Shown piece after piece: positions 1-10,739 of a stretch of 64,000 nucleotides of DNA; within the stretch, counting starts at the first letter, position 1; each line of letters starts with the position of its first letter. The DNA comes from Dipteris shenzhenensis (taxonomy: Eukaryota; Polypodiophyta; Polypodiopsida; Gleicheniales). The notes beneath the pieces are model-generated. The model saw only the letters and a program-made list of their open reading frames with translations, ran no database searches and had not been told where the DNA came from. The stretch lies in NCBI GenBank assembly GCA_047967505.1, contig CM106539.1; one strand, 5' to 3'. The position numbers and the translations under genes are program-made.

Positions 1-960
1 AGGTCTAAGCCTTAAAGAACTTTAAAGAGAGCGCATCGGATTCTGAATTAGGATTCTATAAGAAGGCAACTCGAAAAAAAAACAATTGGCGATCCAAGCT
101 GAGTTGTCTTAGCTCCTACTGTGTTTTGCCGCCCATGTGGCGGCCACCTTCCCAAGCTCCACTCTTTCCTTTCCCCGCATACATCTCCCTTTCTCCACCA
201 TCTCCTCTGTTTGCGGGACAAAATGGAAAATGTATAATATGCCCAGATGTGACAAGCAAGCGGAATCAGCGATTGTAAATTCGCGGAACAACTTCAAATA
301 GTGCTGAACAGGCTGGGCGGCTGATCATTTTAGTGCACAAGTTGGTACGAAATTAGATTTTCTGGAGCCAACCTACACCCTCAAACCCAAGCATGGGGAA
401 GTTTATTGTTGGAGCCTGTTTTGAGGCTACGGCCGTTCTATAGGTGGTTATGCCTAATATCTAGACTTGCAAACTACGCCTAATATCTAGACTTGCAGAC
501 GTTGCCCGGCTTGATCAGTTCGAGACTTCATGTTCGGGCCTACGTCCCTGCGTCTTCACTTCAAGTTCGAGTTCGGTTCAGAGGCGCCACAGTTCAGATT
601 CTCAGAAGAGCAATATATGTACTTTACACGATTCACATTTAGGTTGCAACTTGCCGAACGTGGACTCGCAGACACACATTTATTTGGCATTGAAAACTAT
701 CTTGTAAACAGATTCCAGATACAGATCATATTTAAGTACCCGCATGCGATCAGCATGCAAGGCAGACTACTTCCATGTGCTCTTCCTTTTGTTTTTTCGA
801 GAAAGAAAAGGAGGAAATTCTATACTAAAGAAAAAACAAACAAAAGAATAGAGTAAATGCAGCCATACAGCTAAGAAAGAAAGCTCCTACTTGAGAGCAT
901 TCGCTGCCAGCAGCAAGATATCCGATCGAGAGCTAAAATAATCTATTACCTCTTCGTTTT
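1..960. other. No gene recognised; short tandem duplication inside
   Basis: No reading frame here resembles a known protein. The 108-codon open frame starting at 530 has no recognisable motif and no conserved composition, so I do not call it. Around 452-500 a block of about 22 bases beginning GCCTAATATCTAGACTTGCA occurs twice with a 26-base period, a small tandem duplication. The rest is AT-rich unassigned DNA. Confidence 0.5.
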
Positions 961-966
961 ATATTT

Positions 967-1190
967 GCTAATGTGACCTTTATGCTTTCTTCTAGGGGTG
1001 CCTCACAAATTATAATAATTTGTTTTAAAGTCATTAAAAGAATTTCAAAAGAAAGTCGTATGAACTTTATAGGGGTAAGGTCAAAGGAAAGAACCTTCCA
1101 ACCAAATAGTTGGAAATCTCAATTGCGTAAAAGCTTCCCTTTGCAAACCATATTTTAAATGTTTACATTAGAATATACCTTGTGATCCTA
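967..1190 (+). repeat. Diverged direct repeat, copy 1 of 2
   Basis: This block of about 220 bp reappears at 1731-1960 in the same orientation. Shared landmarks in order are CCTTTAT-CTTTCT-CTAGGGGT, ACAAATTATAA, ATAGTTGGAAATCTCAATTG, TTTGCAAACC and ATTTTAAATGTTTA. By eye the copies differ by many substitutions and small gaps, so the duplication is old. The 540 bp between them have no recognised content. They could be LTRs of a very short element or a segmental duplication; no primer-binding site or polypurine tract supports the LTR reading. Confidence 0.6.
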
Positions 1191-1730
1191 CCATCTTATA
1201 GTTTTCAATCATGTACACAAGTGTTGTATAATGGGAGGTTGTACCTTTTGAAATAAGGGAGTACAATTATTGTGGGGAGCAATTCTCAAAACAATAAACA
1301 TCAAAAAGTCAAGGCCATTAATAGGTAGAAAATTGCATTGGTAAGACATTAATTGATGGAATATACATGATCCAATCTAGCACATTAATGGCATATGCTA
1401 AAGAAGAGCAATGGAGTAGACAAACAACCACAGTGAAATAAAAGCCATGAGTCATCCTAGCTACGAATTTAGACTAATTGATATGTATGATAAGCTTACA
1501 TCAAAAGTAAGATGCTAGCTATTAGTTTTTAGTGTGCATGAAACACATGTTTAGGTGCATGCTTCAAACTTAAGGTTGACAATATAGTTAATAAATCATC
1601 TATGGGGTGTGTGCTTATATTTGTTTAGAGATAATGTCTTCACCTAAACCTTGCCAAAATCATCTGTCTAAATAAACCTAACTTAACATCCTCTTCTCTA
1701 ACCTAGCCATTAGCCATGCAATAAATTTTT
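1191..1730. other. Spacer between the direct repeats, nothing recognised
   Basis: AT-rich DNA with stops in all frames and no protein similarity that I can recognise. Confidence 0.5.
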
Positions 1731-1960
1731 TTATGAATGTAACCTTTATACTTTCTCCTAGGGGTACCCTACAAATTATAACAATCTACTTTAAAGTGAT
1801 TAAATCCCTTATCCTCTAAATGAATTTTAAAAGGGTCAGATCAAAGGAAGAAACCTTTCATCTAAATAGTTGGAAATCTCAATTGCATAAAATCTTCACT
1901 TTGCAAACCCTATTTTAAATGTTTAGATTTGAGTATAACTTTGTACTATTAGGGGTAAGG
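1731..1960 (+). repeat. Diverged direct repeat, copy 2 of 2
   Basis: Second copy of the block at 967-1190. It carries a small extra segment near 1800-1830 and ends next to a possible LINE endonuclease scrap. Confidence 0.6.
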
Positions 1961-2300
1961 GGGTTACTACCACTCTAGTTAAAATAATTCTTCTATTGAA
2001 AGAGTTTTTTTGAGATAAAGTACCCCTTAATCTTGCTGCTGAAGTTCTAGTTTTTGAACCTTTGTTTCATGTTCTTAGTGTCTATGCTCCTCGTAATGCA
2101 TTTGAGAGGTCCCAGTGTTGGAAGAGTTTGAATTTTGAGTTAGAGGGGGCTGGTGGCTTCTAGGAGGTGACTCGAACATGATTTCCTCATCTTAAGATAG
2201 ATCTCATTTGGAAAAAAATCAAGAGGGAGTGTTGCGGGATTCTTGGGAAGAGCTTTGTAAGAACTGGGAAATAATTGATTGTCTAGACTTATTTGATTTA
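1960..2300 (+). pseudogene. Possible LINE endonuclease scrap
   Basis: A + strand frame near 2025-2145 reads as a beta-strand followed by LSVYAPRNAFERSQCWKSL. This resembles the NIYAP...R..FW.EL segment of the apurinic-type endonuclease of plant L1-like non-LTR retrotransposons. A short downstream frame (about 2208-2300) contains SWEELCKNWEIIDCLDLF, which could be the later W...L.L.D.F stretch. Stops and frameshifts separate the pieces and no reverse transcriptase is visible. The similarity is short, so this is a weak call. Confidence 0.35.
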
Positions 2301-2419
2301 GGTGTCAATGTTTGCTTATGTGTAGTCATTATTTGTGAGGTTCATGGCATTTTTTGTATCTCGAGGGGTTCACTATGTATAAACCCTCTATATCACGTGC
2401 GTTCAAGGCCTATTTCTAA

Positions 2420-3840
2420 AATCCCTTATCTGTAAATTTTCCATTAATAAAATATACCCCTTTTCTATACAAATCTATAAATTTTTTTCAAAACTATTTT
2501 AAATAGTCCCTTATGTATATTTATTTCTGTAAATTTAAGAAATAAAAAATATCCTTCTGTTGAACTCACGTGATAGGGTTACATATGATGAGTGACCCCC
2601 CCGAGTTTTGTATATACGTATCTTGTCTGACCATACTTATGCATTGCTCAATGAAACTCGAGAAGCATTACAAGTGCTATGTTGCATGTGAAGCATGCAA
2701 CCTAAAGAGTATAGGATATAACACTTCATTCAAAAACATAAAAAATTTATTATGCATGCATGAAACCAAGTAAACATTGAAATTTACACTATGTGAACCT
2801 TAGCTGTGGTTTAAAGGGCCTCGAATGCTGTCCTAAAATTATGTACACCCATTCGAGGGCATGCTCCATAACTTTTTCTTGTTTGTTGAAAATGAAAATG
2901 GATTGAAAATTTGAAATCCAAGCTAGTGGGACTCCTACATGGTGGTCTTAAAACATTGCTAGTTGATGATATTGGTATCTAGATTCAACCTACAATAGAA
3001 GAATTTGAAACTATACAATTGTGCATGTGTAGAGTCCTTTTAATAAATCCAACACTATATACAATTTTGTATTGGTTTTTTTTCCATGCAATCGCTTGCT
3101 ATATGGCTCGTATGCATGCCAAAGGTCATTCTATTTCATCATACATAGCATCAAACCTAATAGTGTTCCCTTTGTCCTATTAATGTCTTGAAGCAATTTA
3201 GGCCACATTGCACTTGCTTGGGATATCCAATTTTACTTATGTGTATCACCAGAGGGGAAAACATCGGCAGTTGAAAATTTACTACTCTTGCAAAATTTAC
3301 ATTTTCACACCTCCTGCCTCCAAATCTTTGAATAGCGCCACCTACACTGCCCTACAACCTAAAATATAATCCTTGATCATAAATCTTTCCCTTGAACATG
3401 CAACCAAAACCTCTCTCCCCCTAAGGAGCATCAACATTGAGATGCTAAATGCTGAGACAGCTCTTCTAGCCTAGAGGATATGTAGTAGCGGGTAAAGCAT
3501 AAAACATTGAGGTTAGAAGACTTGGATAAGTTGTCCATGGCTTGGAAAAAAAATAGGCAGAGGCTACGAGATAGGAAAGATGAAAATCTTGGTCAAGGAA
3601 CATGGAACAGATCATGGGTTGATGATAGCAATGGCATGGTATTAAAACAGCAACAAACATTAGGGGAGAATTGGGGTCTCAAAAGGGCCTCATAAGGAAT
3701 GGATTAGGGAATGCTTAGTGGGCTAATGCAAGGGGCTTGGAGGGTCCCAAAGAGGCCTAACCAGCCTAACCTAGGTGGGTTAAGCCCACATTTGAGCCCA
3801 CCTCTCCCCCCATCAATGAGGGGAGGGGGCCACTTTTTGA
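2420..3840. other. No gene recognised
   Basis: AT-rich sequence with only short chance reading frames. Around 3800-3835 a C-rich run and a G-rich run face each other across CATCAATGA and could form a small hairpin just upstream of the pyrimidine tract. Confidence 0.5.
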
Positions 3841-3844
3841 AATT

Positions 3845-4330
3845 TGAATTTCAAATTTCGAATCTTCCTCCCTCCCTCTCTCTCTCCCTCCCTCCCTCCC
3901 TTTCTCTCCCTCCCTCCCTACCTCCCTCCCTCCTCCTCCTCCCTCTCCCTCTCCCTCTCCCTCCCTCCCCCTCCCTCCTCCTCTCCCCTCCTCCGTCTTG
4001 CTCCTCCTCCTCCCTCCTCCCTCTCCACTCCTCCTCTTGGCTCCCCCTCCTCCTTCTGGCTCCTCCTCCCTCCTTCCTCTCCCCTCCTTCTCCAGCCGCC
4101 CAGAATCCCTCTCCTCTACTCCTCCCTCTTGCAAAATCTCTCCCCTCCTCCTCCCTCCTGTAGCATCTCTCCCCTCCTCCTCCCTTCTACAGTAGCTCCT
4201 TCCCTCCCTTCTACACCTATCGCCCTCCTCTTCCTCTTGCCCTCATCTACTCCTCCTCCCTCTTCCTTGCTACTCTCTCCCTCTCACTGCTCCATCTTTG
4301 CCAGCTCTCCCCTACATTTTAGCCTGCATC
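3845..4330 (+). repeat. Long CT-rich (pyrimidine) tract
   Basis: About 480 bp of almost pure C and T on the + strand, built from CTCCCT/CCTCCT-like units that grade into imperfect 40-60-bp blocks such as CTCTCCCCTCCTCC. It creates long Leu/Pro/Ser frames on + and Arg/Glu/Gly frames on -, which are composition artefacts. It ends about 25 bp upstream of the ATG of the transposase-like copy 1. That position could make it promoter or leader sequence of that gene, but this is inference. Confidence 0.85.
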
Positions 4331-4354
4331 ACTAATACCTCTCCTTAAGTACTC

Positions 4355-7030
4355 ATGGCACCATTCGAGGATATATCCAACAAGTACCATGTGAACCTAC
4401 AACTAGAGGTAGAATATGCAAGCACACGTTCTTTGGGATATAGTGGAACTCCTCAAAGTGTGCTCCACAATCTTCGATTGCAAGGGAAGAAGAATCTTGA
4501 CCTTTGGGTGGATGGAAACTTGTATCCTTTAGACCCTGCCACCCAAAAGAGTCCTCCTTTTCATACAGTGCATGATGTTGTTCGGTTTGTTAGCAAGGGA
4601 CATGCTGGATTGCTTGGTTATTGCAATCGATTGAACCATTCTCAAACATTGGCCATGCAAGCAAGCGAGGTGCAAAGAGCCCAAGTAGAAGAACTTGCAC
4701 ATTTGGGAAATATTACTATTGTGGCAATGCATAATAGTATGTAGGGTCTCCAATTGCAAAACAAAGAACTCAGTGACAAAGCACATGCACTTGACTTGGA
4801 GCGACATGAATTGGAAGAATCAATCCAGAAGCTTGCTGAAAGCAAACAAGATTTGGAAAGGTCTATCTATGGCCAAGTTCAACATACTGTGGAGAAGGAA
4901 CGAGAGAAGTCGATAGAACAAGTACAAAAGTTGAAGGGAACACCTTTGGGACTAAAGGAGAGGAAAAGACAATTGCAATCCATGGATGCATTGTCAACCA
5001 ATAGTGGTGCCCGAAAGAGGAGAATATGGGCTGCAAGGTTAGTTCCCCAAATTTTCAATGAAATTTCTTACCCCAAAATATTTGTGGTGTTGCATTCTTT
5101 CCACTAAGACTCATTTGTACTCTACTTTAGGAATTTCATGGAGGATGTGATGGGAACAATGGAAATCGATGATAGTGATCCTTCATATGTTCTAAGAAGT
5201 TTAATAAAGCCAAGTGATGTCATGGAAGTGTTGGACCCTAGACCAAACAAGTTGCTAGAGAGGTAATGAAGGATCTCAAGGGCCTCATCCAAGCAAAGGA
5301 GGTGCTTGGAGCTTGTGATGCTGCTAGTGTAAGTCGTGAAGCTTACAACTCTATTTTTAAAATTTTCAAGTCTGCTATGGAGGAAAAGTATAAGATATCT
5401 ACAATGCCATTGCCAACACCATGGTTTGTAAGGCTTGCACATCAAGAAACATACCAATGTGCTAGAGAAAAGCTTGGATGATACTATTATGTAAGTGGCA
5501 CAATGACTTGGAAGAGTAAAAAGAAATCTGGCATCCAAATGTTTGAGATGACTGCTCTCAATAATGTTTACGTGGATGTAGAGAATTTGCAGAGAGCTAT
5601 GGTCAAATTCTATGGGATGAGAGAAGAAGGTAAGAGAAGTTCCCTCTTCACATTCAACTTTATTTCTTCTGATTTCTATATCCTTAGTGAATTTCTCTTT
5701 CATTGTACAGATGGCAAGCTAGTATTTGTTATAAAAATGGATGAAGCTCAGTTGGTAAAAGAGCACAAGCTAGAGAGGGTGAGCATTTGTATTATGAATG
5801 ATGCCTTGCATTTTGCTCAAGGGGATGAGGAAGTTGAGCAGGGTTTCTCAGTCCAACCTGAGAAGGACATATGGTGGCTTGCAGCCTTTGAGACCCCAAA
5901 GAGTAGTACCACGAGACATTGAAGTGGGTTTTGGAGAGAACCGGCATCCCATCGATTATTCAAAGACAAGAGGCAGGGCAAACATTAATTGTGGATGGGC
6001 ATGGAACGTTTCAAGTTGAATGGCATCTAGTTGATGATTTGAAGACCCTCAAGTGCTTGTATGGTTGTGATACAGGTGCAGATGCAAAATGGACATGCTT
6101 GTATTGTACTTACTCTCAGAAGATGCAAAAGAGAAGCCTACAGTGGGAAAATGGCATCCTTTCTTGCAACCAAAGTGTAGCCCTTGATCGTCACAAAAAG
6201 GATCCTAAGTGGGACCCCATTCTACCAATTCCATTGGAGCGGGTACACATGTGTACTTTGCATGCTGAACTACGTATACTTGATAAGCTACTCTATCTCC
6301 ATCTAGTTTATGCTTGGAATTTGAGGCCACAGCAAGTATCTGCACAATGCATTGCAAAAGCTGAAGAACTACTCTCACTAATGGGACTTCACGGAGGCAA
6401 TGTGAAGCTTAAGTAGGACAAGAAACAATTAGGAAAGACACAAAATCTTTCTGCTAAAGTGTCCATGGGTGGAGGAAAGGCAAGGAGGTTCTTGTCCAAC
6501 CACAATGCTGATAAAGAAAAACATACATTGGCTCAAAGCACCCTAGGTTGGGAGTACTGGAAAGACTTTTGTGAGTGCACCATAAATCAAGCTTCACATC
6601 CGCGAATTGCTACTTTGAGAGCAAAACTGTGGACAAAGCTTGATGCATTTATAAAGTTGCTTAGACAAGGTTAAACAGATGAGCTTTATTATGAGAGATT
6701 CAGGACAGCATTGGGAGAATTCATATCATTGATGGTAGAAGCATGGGGGGAGTCATATATTACACATTACATGGTAATCCTCCTTAGGTTGAAATTTTAT
6801 GCTTTAAGCTTGAGTCAGTTTATGTTTCTAATACAATGTTTTTCTTTACAGCATATTCTTTACGCACATGCACCATGGTTTGTGGAGCAATGGGGCCCTC
6901 TGTACATTTGGAATACTCAAGGAATGGAGAAATCACACTACAGAGCAAAGGTAGCATACTTCAAGAATACAAGGCATGGGGGTGGTATCGCGTGAAGCAA
7001 TGCACTACACGAAATGTTCGATTGGTTTTC
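4355..7030 (+). pseudogene. Transposase-like multi-exon gene, copy 1, decayed
   Basis: I do not recognise a named plant gene. The conceptual product has about 130 N-terminal residues with VVRFVSKGHAGLLG and a charged coiled coil (about 4754-4990). It continues with a segment ending KLVFVIKMDEAQ, then VDGHGTFQV...DDLKTLKCLYG, a Cys pair WTCLYC, the strand VHMCTLHAELRILDKLLYL, and a terminal block ending TQGMEKSHYRAK...NTRHGGG. Plausible GT-AG introns are 5038-5130, 5630-5710 and 6774-6851. Nonsense or frame breaks occur near 4742, 5260, 5480, 5915, 6414 and 6672, so it is not expressed as one protein. A second, minus-strand copy at 37990-39900 shares motif order and at least two intron positions. 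The spaced acidic residues and Cys pair suggest a DDE-type transposase, perhaps KDZ-like; that is a hypothesis. Confidence 0.65.
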
Positions 7031-7350
7031 TAGATGTCTAGAGGCCAGGACTCTCAAGCGCGATAAGGTAGAGGTCTCAAGTCTCGCAAAAGCGGTTCAA
7101 CATGTCAAGAAGACAAGGAGATGTGCTGCTTGGAAGTCCTCAATAGGGAGCCAAGGGGTTGCGCTTTGGTTGCAACGTAGAGTCAGATAAGGGAGGCGTT
7201 GGGTCCTAAGAGAGCCCCAAATGTAAAATGTTTGATGAATAAAGTTAACACTATTTCGAGTCAATTATAGATTCCAAAATTCACAAATTTGTTTGAAAAT
7301 TGCAGAATTGCATGTGCAACAAAAGACTGGGGGGGAGGAGGTGCACTCAA
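7031..7350 (+). other. 3' flank of copy 1
   Basis: No further reading frame is recognised. An AATAAAG signal at about 7240 could be the polyadenylation signal of copy 1. The following stretch contains a G-rich run at 7329-7340. Confidence 0.4.
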
Positions 7351-7351
7351 A

Positions 7352-7421
7352 AAACCCTAATTCAAAAGAAAAACCCTAAAGTGCTTCAAAAAAGACTATT
7401 TAAAGCACTTTAAAACCCTAA
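7352..7421 (+). promoter_or_regulatory. Three telo-box motifs and a TATA-like site
   Basis: AAACCCTAA occurs at 7352-7360, 7371-7379 and 7413-7421, and TATTTAAA lies at 7397-7404, all within 85 bp upstream of the histone-like ATG at 7436. Telo-boxes are common in promoters and leaders of plant genes for growth-linked functions, including histones and ribosomal proteins. The spacing suggests that this is the original promoter or leader of the H3-like copy. Function today is not shown. Confidence 0.55.
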
Positions 7422-7435
7422 AATCCCTCATTTCT

Positions 7436-8088
7436 ATGGCACGAGTTAAACAAACTGCTAGACCCACTGGACACCGTTTAGATGCTACCCGTTCTCCTCC
7501 TCACAACGCCATGGCCTCCAAACACACTGTAAGCCCCAATGGCTAAGAGGGCAATGATCACCAAGGATCTAAAGGTGGTTCTCATCATCAGGAGTCCAAG
7601 CAACGCGAGTCCCCACCATCCGACTCTCATGGGGAATCCCATGGATCTCAGCACCATAAGGAATCCCAGCACGATGAAGGATCCAAGCAGGATGAGGGGT
7701 CCTCTCAGTCTTTCCACACAACTAATCGTGGAAGTAGAGGTCTCCCAAGAGGGGCAAAATAGTCCAGTCAATCTTGATCAACTGCCCCTCCCTCCTCCGT
7801 GGGGTCCTAGCGTGGAGCATCTAGACCAACAAGGGGAGCAAGAAAGGCAAAGAGAGGAGATGGAGATATTACAGGGGCCACAACAAGAGGAAGTATTTGG
7901 TGGGCTCGCAGATATAATGAACCTTGGCCCCAATCCTCCAACCAAGCAAACCACACGGAAGAGCACCGAAAGTAGGTCTTTTTGAAGATGCGAACTTATG
8001 TGCTATCTATGCCAAAAGAGTAACAGTGATGGACAAGGACCTTGCACTCGCCAAGCACATCCACTCCAATCCCTCCCTTAGGCCCTAG
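7436..8088 (+). pseudogene. Histone H3-like (possibly CENH3-like) broken copy
   Basis: The frame starting at 7436 begins MARVKQTARPTG, matching the H3 tail MARTKQTAR in 8 of 9 positions. It then runs through a long Ser/His/Gln-rich tail with stops at 7544 (TAA) and 7760 (TAG). In another frame, RRWRY at 7855-7869 recalls the start of the histone fold. From 7972 the reading [17 protein letters not shown]...MDKD matches the H3 alpha-2/alpha-3 end in 22 of 30 positions, ending at TAG 8086. The middle of the fold (alpha-1 end to most of alpha-2) is missing or scrambled. The long tail and the EDANLCAI spelling, as in several plant CENH3 proteins, favour a centromeric H3 relative over canonical H3. 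It is a pseudogene unless introns rescue it; I found no convincing splice set. Confidence 0.7.
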
Positions 8089-9540
8089 ATGTTGTTTAGG
8101 TTCATTTGGTGTAACCTGAATCATTTTTTTGAGGCCAATGAATAAAAGATATTTTTATGTTCTATTACTGTTCCCATGTTATTATACATGTTACCTCAAA
8201 TCCCCATATGTGTGGAGCAATGCCATCATATATTAAACATGACAAGACTCATGTGATATAAAAGAAATTCTAGAGAGCTCAGTTATAGCATGACTTCCAA
8301 GAGCAATATCACTAAATCCAATCTATAATATTCCAAAATAACAATTTCAAGAGCTTACTATGACAGTAGGAAAAGACATCTCCTATGAAAACATTTAAAT
8401 CTCCAATGGAAACTACCCTTTTCCACAATTAATTATATTTACCTCCATAAATCTCCACATAAAGTGAGTGAAAAGACCAAAGGGCCCATCATGTGAACAT
8501 GGAGTGAAAACGTGGTTAGTCACCTTACCTACAAACTTGGGCAGTGAACTTATTTGCAAAAGATTACATGGTGAAATCCCAAGTGTGATATATTATTAAG
8601 CTAGGGCATAGAAAAACCAAAATGAGTGTTAGCTTCACACCATCATGTCGTCGGTAATCTAAGAAAGATTTAAAGTGTAAGAAGGCATAGAGGCCAAGGA
8701 AGTCTAGTCTCGGGCCAAAGTCTCGGGCCAAGAAGCAAGGGGAATGAGAAAATAAGGAAATTGTTTAAAAACCTTATTAACCCCTGCACAAATCAACCAA
8801 TGTGGAAAAATCCTTAGCAAAGCTCCCGTTATCACTTGAGAACTTGAGAAAAGGTAACCTATCCTTACCCATCCTTACAAAATAATTTAAGATAAGGTGA
8901 ACCCCACCTTTTGTAATGTCCTATATGTAAAGCAAGTACTATGTTAGAACCCAATGTTGACTTTAGTTAATGTATTCCTTAAATCTTAGGGTCTAATATC
9001 TGCAAAACACTAAAAAAATTTCCAACCAATCAGATATCCCACAACTTGCAATTGTGGTAGTATTTGCCCTAACTAGATTTGAGCATGCCAATCCTTTTCG
9101 TGTAATGGGAGAAATTTAGATTTGGCTAAATTGATATGCAAGCCTGCAACCATACCATAAATGGAATGTGGTCCCATACTATAGAGAGATCCCCTCATGT
9201 ATTTTTTGGGTAGGAAAAAGTGTCATGAACATAAGTCTACCCCAAAAAATGGCATTGCACATCCACTTGTAAACCACAAAGGCTCCCTATTTGGGTGATA
9301 TTATCCATGTATTTCAGAATAGGGTGAGTATCCATGGCATATAGAAGCACACTCAAAGTGTACAATTGTCTCGCTAATCGCATGAGAGTCCATTCAGTCA
9401 AGACATGACCCCCAAGTATGCAAGGACTAGCCTTTCAATCTACATCTAGTATATACCATTTTGCTTTTTTATTCTGAAACCCAACTTATGCATGGTTTCA
9501 AACATGAAACTCTAGTGAGCCATAGCAAAGTCCTTTGCTA
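8089..9540. other. No gene recognised
   Basis: AT-rich unassigned DNA. Short frames on both strands have no recognisable motif. Part of 9060-9540 may belong to the same copia copy as the scrap that follows, but no pol motif could be read there. Confidence 0.45.
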
Positions 9541-9544
9541 TGTC

Positions 9545-9640
9545 AACCTGCAAAACATCAGGGAGGTACTTGAGGACAAGCGCATAGAGCTTGTCAAGAT
9601 TCATACAGATGATAACCCTGCAATCAATGTGATAGATTAG
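9545..9640 (+). pseudogene. Ty1/copia RNase H C-terminal scrap
   Basis: The + frame reads NIREVLEDKRIELVKIHTDDNPA. This matches IREVLEDKHIELVKVHTDDNPA in the RNase H end of the composite copia at 44.9-45.4 kb. It breaks down after the Ala, where the other copy continues DMLTKSLP. It is a short relic of the same copia family in opposite orientation, with no LTR beside it. Confidence 0.7.
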
Positions 9641-10529
9641 CAATAATAAAATCTTGGCATTCTTACAGCAGTTGGCATGTATAACATTAATGAAGTGCAT
9701 ATATAAAATGGTAAATGAATCCCAACAGTGAGTATTTTCAATTTGGGGATGTATTTAGGCCTTTATGGCATTAGGTTCAAGAAAAATTAGCCCCCTTTCA
9801 ACTTGCACCATGTTTAGAAGATCAACATAGCTTGCATGATTGAGTGATTCGTAGTAACTAGCCTCGAAGCAAAGAACTACCATTAAATAAGCTTTCAGCC
9901 TCTAACAACTATAAGGCATTATTGGCTAGATCTTGGCTCCTTGATTACACTGACACCCGCAACATGCAAAAAAAAGCACCGTCATGGAATTGCGTGCAAC
10001 ACCTATGGCATAACAAATTACCTCTCTAGCAGGCAGGTTTTCATGTGGAGATGCATGCTTGCTATTTCTCCCACTAGACAAATGTTGGCAAAATGATGTA
10101 TAGATGGGCTTGATTATAAGCATTGCATATATTTTCTAGAGAGTTATAGGCAACTTCTCTGACTTTTCCCTCTCGACCTTTTCTAGATATGCCTCTACTC
10201 AAGCATTTTGGAAAATGTATTTGGTTGTTTGGTGTGCAACCTTAATTGGAAAGCTTTCACAATCTTTTCCATTGGGTTAGATTCTGGGAATTTGGATGGT
10301 ATGGAAATCTCAAAATTGCCACACCTTTGTAGAGTATTTCATGCATTGCTTTTATTATTTCTTGGGGTCACGTAGGCACTCTCTTTATGATTGCCTCATG
10401 GCTCATGATATTGATCAGGACACCTATGACTCTTTAGTTGCCATTTTCTAGTTCTGTTTTGATATACCAGGCTTAGTAGCCATATCCTTTACTTTGTACT
10501 ATAATGCAATACAAAATTTAAGAAAAAGG
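9641..10529. other. No gene recognised
   Basis: Unassigned AT-rich DNA. No frame longer than about 65 codons and no motif was identified. Confidence 0.5.
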
Positions 10530-10649
10530 TATGTATGTGTGTGTGTGTGCATATGTATATGTATATATGTATATATGATATATCACACACACACACACAC
10601 ACACACATGCATGCACGCATGCATGCACGTAGACACAGACACAACATAG

Positions 10650-10688
<39 letters not shown>

Positions 10689-10720
10689 CACATGCACACA
10701 CACACTCACACACACATGCA
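10530..10720 (+). repeat. Compound TG/TA/CA microsatellite
   Basis: A (TG)n run (about 10530-10549) is followed by TATG/TATA alternation (10550-10583), a (CA)n run (10584-10606), ATGC/ACGC units, and a longer (CA)n run (about 10650-10684) with imperfect CA continuing to 10720. The TG and CA arms are complementary, so the locus can fold or adopt Z-form. The Cys/Val or His/Thr frames here are artefacts. Confidence 0.95.
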
Positions 10721-10739
10721 CGCAGTCGTCAAACTTAAC

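Noticed and set aside
530-856. 108-codon open frame
   Set aside because: No recognisable domain or signal, no supporting promoter or splice context; chance length in this composition.
3711-4335. Overlapping long frames (Leu/Pro/Ser on +, Arg/Glu/Gly on -)
   Set aside because: They are produced by the CT-rich tract; all frames are open because pyrimidine codons contain no stops.
7539-7985. 148-codon + frame overlapping the H3-like copy, including KQTTRKSTE near its end
   Set aside because: KQTTRKST recalls the H3 tail, but it is out of frame with the better [12 protein letters not shown] match and follows unrelated residues; treated as coincidence or scrambled remains of the same pseudogene.
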